Positions 60,707 through 64,000 of a stretch of 64,000 nt of DNA are shown here, piece after piece. The stretch spans positions 3,348,001-3,412,000 of the forward strand of contig OZ257136.1 of assembly GCA_965278995.1 (NCBI GenBank), read 5' to 3'. A program made the translations under genes and the position numbers. This DNA is from JADJYF01 sp965278995. GTDB lineage: Bacteria; Pseudomonadota; Gammaproteobacteria; Ga0077536. A model generated the notes under the pieces. That model ran no database searches and was not told the DNA's origin. It worked only from the letters and a program-made list of their open reading frames with translations. Within the stretch, counting starts at the first letter, position 1. The number at the start of each line of letters is the position of its first letter.

Positions 60707-60848
60707 TACCCGCACAAGAACCTGGCGTGTGCTCAGCGGCGGATCCGTCGCCCCTGACCGACACACGCCGAGTCGTGTCGTTGAGTGGGCGTTACGGCCG
60801 CGACCAGCGCTGCCGCTCGCAGTCGCCGCCCACATTGTGAACGGCGTC

Positions 60849-61808
60849 TCAGTCGCGCAGGTATCCGAGCTGAGAAAGCATTTCTTCGCGGGACATGTTG
60901 AGCTGCGGCGCGAGCATGACTTCCAGGCCGAGTTTGTCGGCGGGTTCGTCGCAACGGAAACTGTCGTCGTGCGACACCGTTGCCTCGAACATCGCGCCGG
61001 ACGGTGTGCGCACATAGATGGAATCAAAGTAGCCGCGGTCTTTCACATCCGAGACATCGGTGTAACCGAGCCCTTCGAGGTGCAGTTTCAGTTCCGTCTG
61101 TTCGGCATGCGTGCCGATCTGGAACGCCATGTGATGGACCGTGCCTTCGCCGACGACCCAGGTGCCCGGCTTGCGATCGGGTTCGACCTGGAAATCGACG
61201 ATTGCACCCGTGCCACCAGCGCCGAGTTCGTAGCGGATGAGCGATCTGTCGGCTGCGACGCGTTTCCCACCCCAACCGAGTTGCATAAACTCTTCCATCG
61301 TTTCGGCATCGCGCGTCGATACGCCAATCGAATGCGTGCCGCGGATCATGCGTTCGGCCGGCACCGGCCCCTTGCTGTGCGGCTTGCGCGAGTCATTGGC
61401 AACACCGACCAATGAATAATCGACACCGCAGGGATGCTGGAAGTCGAGATACCGCTCGCCGAAACGTTCGTTATCCTTGACCGCGAAGCCGTGCGTGGAC
61501 AGGCGATCACGCCAGTAGTCCAATGCCGCCGGCGGAATCGACAGACTGACATAGGCGACCTGGCCCGAGCCTTTACGGCCTTTGACGCCGGTATGCGCGA
61601 CCGGGAAAGTCGTCACCAGCGAACTTTCGTCGCCGTTGTCGTTGCCGTAATAGAGGTGGTAGATCGGCGCGACGCCGTCATAGAACGCGGTCTTCTTGAC
61701 GCTCTTCAGACCGAGCACCTTGGTATGGAAATCGTAGTCTTCCTGGGCCCCACCGGTAGCGATGGTGATGTGATGGTGACGGGTGATGTAATTGCCTGGC
61801 GTCGACAT
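60849..61808 (-). CDS. VOC-family ring-cleavage dioxygenase-like protein
   Basis: ATG 61808 has an AGGAG site and gives 319 residues. Two vicinal-oxygen-chelate repeats are visible: HHHITIATGGAQEDYDFHTK at the start, then THSIGVSTRDAETMEEFMQL and VHHMAFQIGTHAEQTELKLH. His ligands fit H in HHHIT and VHHMAF with Glu in SGAMFEATVSHDD. The layout resembles PcpA/LinE-like or MhqO-type proteins, which cleave hydroquinones or thiol adducts. It is divergent from a membrane protein gene. Confidence 0.9.
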   Translation of the reverse strand: MSTPGNYITRHHHITIATGGAQEDYDFHTKVLGLKSVKKTAFYDGVAPIYHLYYGNDNGDESSLVTTFPVAHTGVKGRKGSGQVAYVSLSIPPAALDYWRDRLSTHGFAVKDNERFGERYLDFQHPCGVDYSLVGVANDSRKPHSKGPVPAERMIRGTHSIGVSTRDAETMEEFMQLGWGGKRVAADRSLIRYELGAGGTGAIVDFQVEPDRKPGTWVVGEGTVHHMAFQIGTHAEQTELKLHLEGLGYTDVSDVKDRGYFDSIYVRTPSGAMFEATVSHDDSFRCDEPADKLGLEVMLAPQLNMSREEMLSQLGYLRD

Positions 61809-62024
61809 GGGCGTTCTCCTCCACAGATGCGCTGAAAGCACGCTAGCATGCGTCGCTTGCTGCCGGCAAGCAAACGGCGGTGTTGGGTCGCTTCACCCGC
61901 TGCAGCCGACGTCGCAGCGCAACATGAACGCCTCGACGTGCGGCGGTGCACGGCAGGACTGCCAATTGTGCTGCGTTGCGCTAGGCTAGCAGCCTGGGTC
62001 GGAATACAGGGAGTCGAAACCGAT

Positions 62025-62828
62025 ATGCTCAGCACTTATCAGCTGCCTGCAACGCCACTGTCGATAGGCCGCGTGCTCGATGCGGGCACGCGACTGTACA
62101 CGCAGTCGTTCCAGCGCATTATTCCGCTGTCGATTGGCGCACAAGTCGTCTTGCAGTTACCTGCCCTGGTCATGCTTCCTTTCGGCTCGCCGGCAGCGCC
62201 ATCCGGCATCGCAATAGCCGTGACGGCGGTTGTCTACGTGGCGGCAGTAGTTGCGGCCATCGGCTTGTATCTCGGCGTCATTGTCCGCCTGTGGCAGGTC
62301 GCCAACGGTACCGACCTGGACACCCGCGCCGCACTGCAAGCCGGCTACAGGTTCGGCGTACCTTTCGTTCTCGGCGGTCTGCTCTACATGCTCCTGGTCA
62401 TGGGCGGCATAATCCTGCTCATCGTGCCCGGCATCTACCTCGCGATGTCGATGTACCTCTACAGCTACCTCGTCGTCATCGAGAAACTCGGCGCGGTCGC
62501 CTCGCTCAAGCGCAGTCATGCGTTGATCCGTGGTCACTGGTGGCGCAGCGCGACAATTGCAACGATTCCGCTCGTATTGATGCTATGCATGATGGCCGCG
62601 TTCCAATTCCTGCCGGTCTTCCTGTTCGGCCTGAACCTTGAGTCCGGTGAATTCGAAGCCGGTGCATTTTTTCAGTTCGCCATCGGCGTGGTCGGGGCAG
62701 TCATCAACGCAATCCTGCTCCCGTGGTACCACGCTGTGCTGCTCGCCCTTTATAACGATCTGTGTCTGCGCCGCGAAGGGGGCGATCTCGAACAGCGACT
62801 GGCCGCACTCGGCAGCGCCGGAGCCTGA
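62025..62828 (+). CDS. Multi-pass membrane protein (GPDPase-membrane-domain-like)
   Basis: I choose ATG 62025 after GGGAG; this gives 267 residues. The protein starts LPATPLSIGRVLDAGTRLYT, has about six hydrophobic helices (FVLGGLLYMLLVMGGIILLI, SMYLYSYLVVIEKLGAVASL) and the segment RSHALIRGHWWRSATIATIP typical of the GPDPase membrane domain/DUF-type families that accompany MoxR-DUF58 clusters. Its stop overlaps the next start (TGATG at 62826-62830), indicating coupling. No enzymatic part is present. Confidence 0.87.
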   Translation: MLSTYQLPATPLSIGRVLDAGTRLYTQSFQRIIPLSIGAQVVLQLPALVMLPFGSPAAPSGIAIAVTAVVYVAAVVAAIGLYLGVIVRLWQVANGTDLDTRAALQAGYRFGVPFVLGGLLYMLLVMGGIILLIVPGIYLAMSMYLYSYLVVIEKLGAVASLKRSHALIRGHWWRSATIATIPLVLMLCMMAAFQFLPVFLFGLNLESGEFEAGAFFQFAIGVVGAVINAILLPWYHAVLLALYNDLCLRREGGDLEQRLAALGSAGA

Positions 62829-63754
62829 TGCGCGTCACCGCCGGGGCTTGCCCGGTATGGTTGTGCGTATGGGTGAGCCTGCTGGCGCCGCTGGCGGTGA
62901 GCGCCGAATCGACGCCGGCGGGGCTCTGCCGCACGGCGCTGCTGTCGGCTTATCGGAACGCCAGTCTGCCGTCCAACTTTCGCCAGCTGTGTGGTACGCA
63001 GAGCGACCCGCGCAGCGCATGGCTTGCGACGATCAAGTTCAACGAGACGCTTGGCCGCGAACGCTTGCATGATCTCCTGCTGGTGGCCGATGACCTCGAT
63101 CGCGCGATCGTCCCGAATCCACTGCGGGCCGAACGCCTGCCGCCTATCCTGGCTGAAACTATCCAGACAACGACACCCGCTCTGACCTGGCTCGAGCGAC
63201 TGTGGCGATGGCTGACGCGGAATGCGTCGGACGAAGCGCTCGATCTGACCTGGTTGTGGGACTTGCTCGAACGCCATGCGCCGCCGACCGCCGTCCTCGA
63301 TGCGCTCGTCCGGGTGACGGTGGTGCTGATTCTGGTCTGCGCGCTTTACGTGGTGCTGCGTGGAGTCGACATCAAGCGCCGAGCGCGTTGGCGCTGGCAA
63401 CGACGCCCCGGCGTTCGCCCGACCAATCCGAGCGCTGTGTTCAGCGGAGATCCTGCTGCAAGCTGGGACAGCGTGCTTGCAACGACGCCGGGTGCCCGCC
63501 CGGCTGCGCTGTTGCGCTGGCTGCTGAACGCTTTGACACAAGCCGGAATCATTCCACGCAATCCGGCTTTGACCGGGCGCGAGCTGGCTGCCGGCCTGCA
63601 ATCTGTACGGCCGGAACTCTCGCCTGCATTCAGCGCGGTGATCGACGATATCGAATCCTGCCTTTTCAGTGGGCGTGACGCTTTGACGGCAGCTGCGCTG
63701 GAACAACTGGGCACGCGCGTCGATACGCTGATCAGGCAGGCGAGTCGTTCGTGA
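62828..63754 (+). CDS. DUF4129-like protein of MoxR/DUF58-type cluster
   Basis: ATG 62828 overlaps the preceding stop by one base and gives 308 residues. A signal peptide or first helix (LCVWVSLLAPLAVSA) is followed by a short extracytoplasmic domain, then one helix (VLILVCALYVVLRGV) and a C-terminal cytoplasmic segment with NPALTGRELAAGLQSVRPEL and a terminal helix, typical of DUF4129. Such proteins accompany MoxR ATPases, DUF58 proteins and transglutaminase-like proteins. It overlaps the next gene by four bases (GTGA). Confidence 0.85.
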   Translation: MRVTAGACPVWLCVWVSLLAPLAVSAESTPAGLCRTALLSAYRNASLPSNFRQLCGTQSDPRSAWLATIKFNETLGRERLHDLLLVADDLDRAIVPNPLRAERLPPILAETIQTTTPALTWLERLWRWLTRNASDEALDLTWLWDLLERHAPPTAVLDALVRVTVVLILVCALYVVLRGVDIKRRARWRWQRRPGVRPTNPSAVFSGDPAASWDSVLATTPGARPAALLRWLLNALTQAGIIPRNPALTGRELAAGLQSVRPELSPAFSAVIDDIESCLFSGRDALTAAALEQLGTRVDTLIRQASRS

Positions 63755-64000
63755 ACGAACGTCTCATCAGCGTGTTCGGTGCTGTGCTGGCGTTGATCGC
63801 CGTGATCAGTCTGGTCGTGCCGGCCCCACACGTCGAGGCACCGATTTCGCGGCCACTCAGCATGGATCGCGGTTCGCACGGGTTGCATGCCCTGTTTCGC
63901 TGGATCGAACGCGGTCACATCACGGTGGTATCGCTTCAACAACGCTATCACGCGCTGCCTGAAGTCGCTGTGGGCAATCGACATCTGCTGATCACGACGC
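63751..64000 (+). CDS. DUF4350-like protein, 5' part only
   Basis: A frame opening at GTG 63751, overlapping the previous stop (GTGA), runs to the end of the window (83 codons, incomplete). It starts with a hydrophobic helix (FGAVLALIAVISLVVPAP), then SMDRGSHGLHALFRWIERGH, the N-terminal pattern of DUF4350 proteins, which follow DUF4129 in MoxR/DUF58 clusters. The remainder of the gene and the expected ATPase and DUF58 genes should lie downstream of this window. Confidence 0.75.
   Translation, partial: MNERLISVFGAVLALIAVISLVVPAPHVEAPISRPLSMDRGSHGLHALFRWIERGHITVVSLQQRYHALPEVAVGNRHLLITT

Noticed and set aside
1..64000. CRISPR arrays, tRNA/rRNA genes, insertion sequences or integrase/attachment sites
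   Set aside because: I looked for regularly spaced repeats, tRNA-like cloverleafs with CCA ends, transposase motifs and terminal inverted repeats and found none I could support.

Overview
The window is about 64 kb of high-GC, densely coded bacterial chromosome with no rRNA, tRNA, CRISPR array, transposase or integrase that I can recognise. Gene content (hexameric-type citrate synthase, PEP-CTERM/VPLPA-CTERM sorting signals, GG-N10-GC promoters of the sigma-54 type, LPS-type GT9 transferase, AmnA/AmnB-like ring-cleavage pair) points to a Proteobacterium, most likely a gammaproteobacterium. The assignment to class is inference only.

Left part (1-38654) is a large surface-polysaccharide locus. 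It contains ten glycosyltransferases or sugar-phosphate transferases, including a 981-residue GT2-GT4 fusion. Assembly genes are an initiating sugar-phosphate transferase (31667-32452, -), a Wzx-type flippase (27935-29368, -), a Wzy/O-antigen-ligase-type polymerase (17477-19150), a Wzz-type chain-length protein (15076-16776), a BY-kinase-like protein that has lost its Walker A motif (16817-17473), and a Wza-type export lipoprotein (37890-38654). Tailoring genes are a carbamoyltransferase/SxtJ/DUF5989 module, an SGNH hydrolase, two serine-acetyltransferase-like hexapeptide proteins, a CDP-glucose-type nucleotidyltransferase plus dehydratase pair, and a DegT aminotransferase. Five radical SAM enzymes lie inside this locus: a SPASM-type pair (10036-12191) beside an Asp/Asn beta-hydroxylase-like gene, and three B12-binding-type enzymes (21304-27711) flanking a small secreted protein with three F-x-P-W repeats.

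The middle (38694-55783) is a catabolic/accessory region. It holds two luciferase-like (LLM) oxidoreductases, a Nudix hydrolase, a CHRD-domain VPLPA-CTERM protein, a fumarylacetoacetate-hydrolase-family enzyme, a cytochrome P450, a serine beta-lactamase-like hydrolase, an RRM protein, a RidA/LigB/LigB trio resembling 2-aminophenol 1,6-dioxygenase with its deaminase, citrate synthase, and a minus-strand run of quinone oxidoreductase, ThDP enzyme, LLM enzyme, enol-lactonase-like hydrolase and GST. An HCCA-isomerase-like gene is divergent from that run.

The right part (55780-64000) contains a MotA/TolQ/ExbB-like four-gene operon with three uncharacterised partners, a DMT exporter, a mini-cupin, a PEP-CTERM protein, a VOC dioxygenase-like protein, and the start of a MoxR/DUF58-type cluster (membrane protein, DUF4129-like, DUF4350-like). 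The last gene runs off the window.

The main non-coding signals are two sigma-54-type promoters, each with an upstream inverted repeat, in front of the two C-terminally sorted exoproteins; a clear intrinsic terminator at 41153-41179; a three-arm repeat upstream of citrate synthase that could form alternative hairpins; a hairpin in the leader of the RRM gene; and a 14-nt tandem repeat forming a chain of ATGA stop-start overlaps between two genes of the MotA/ExbB-like operon.
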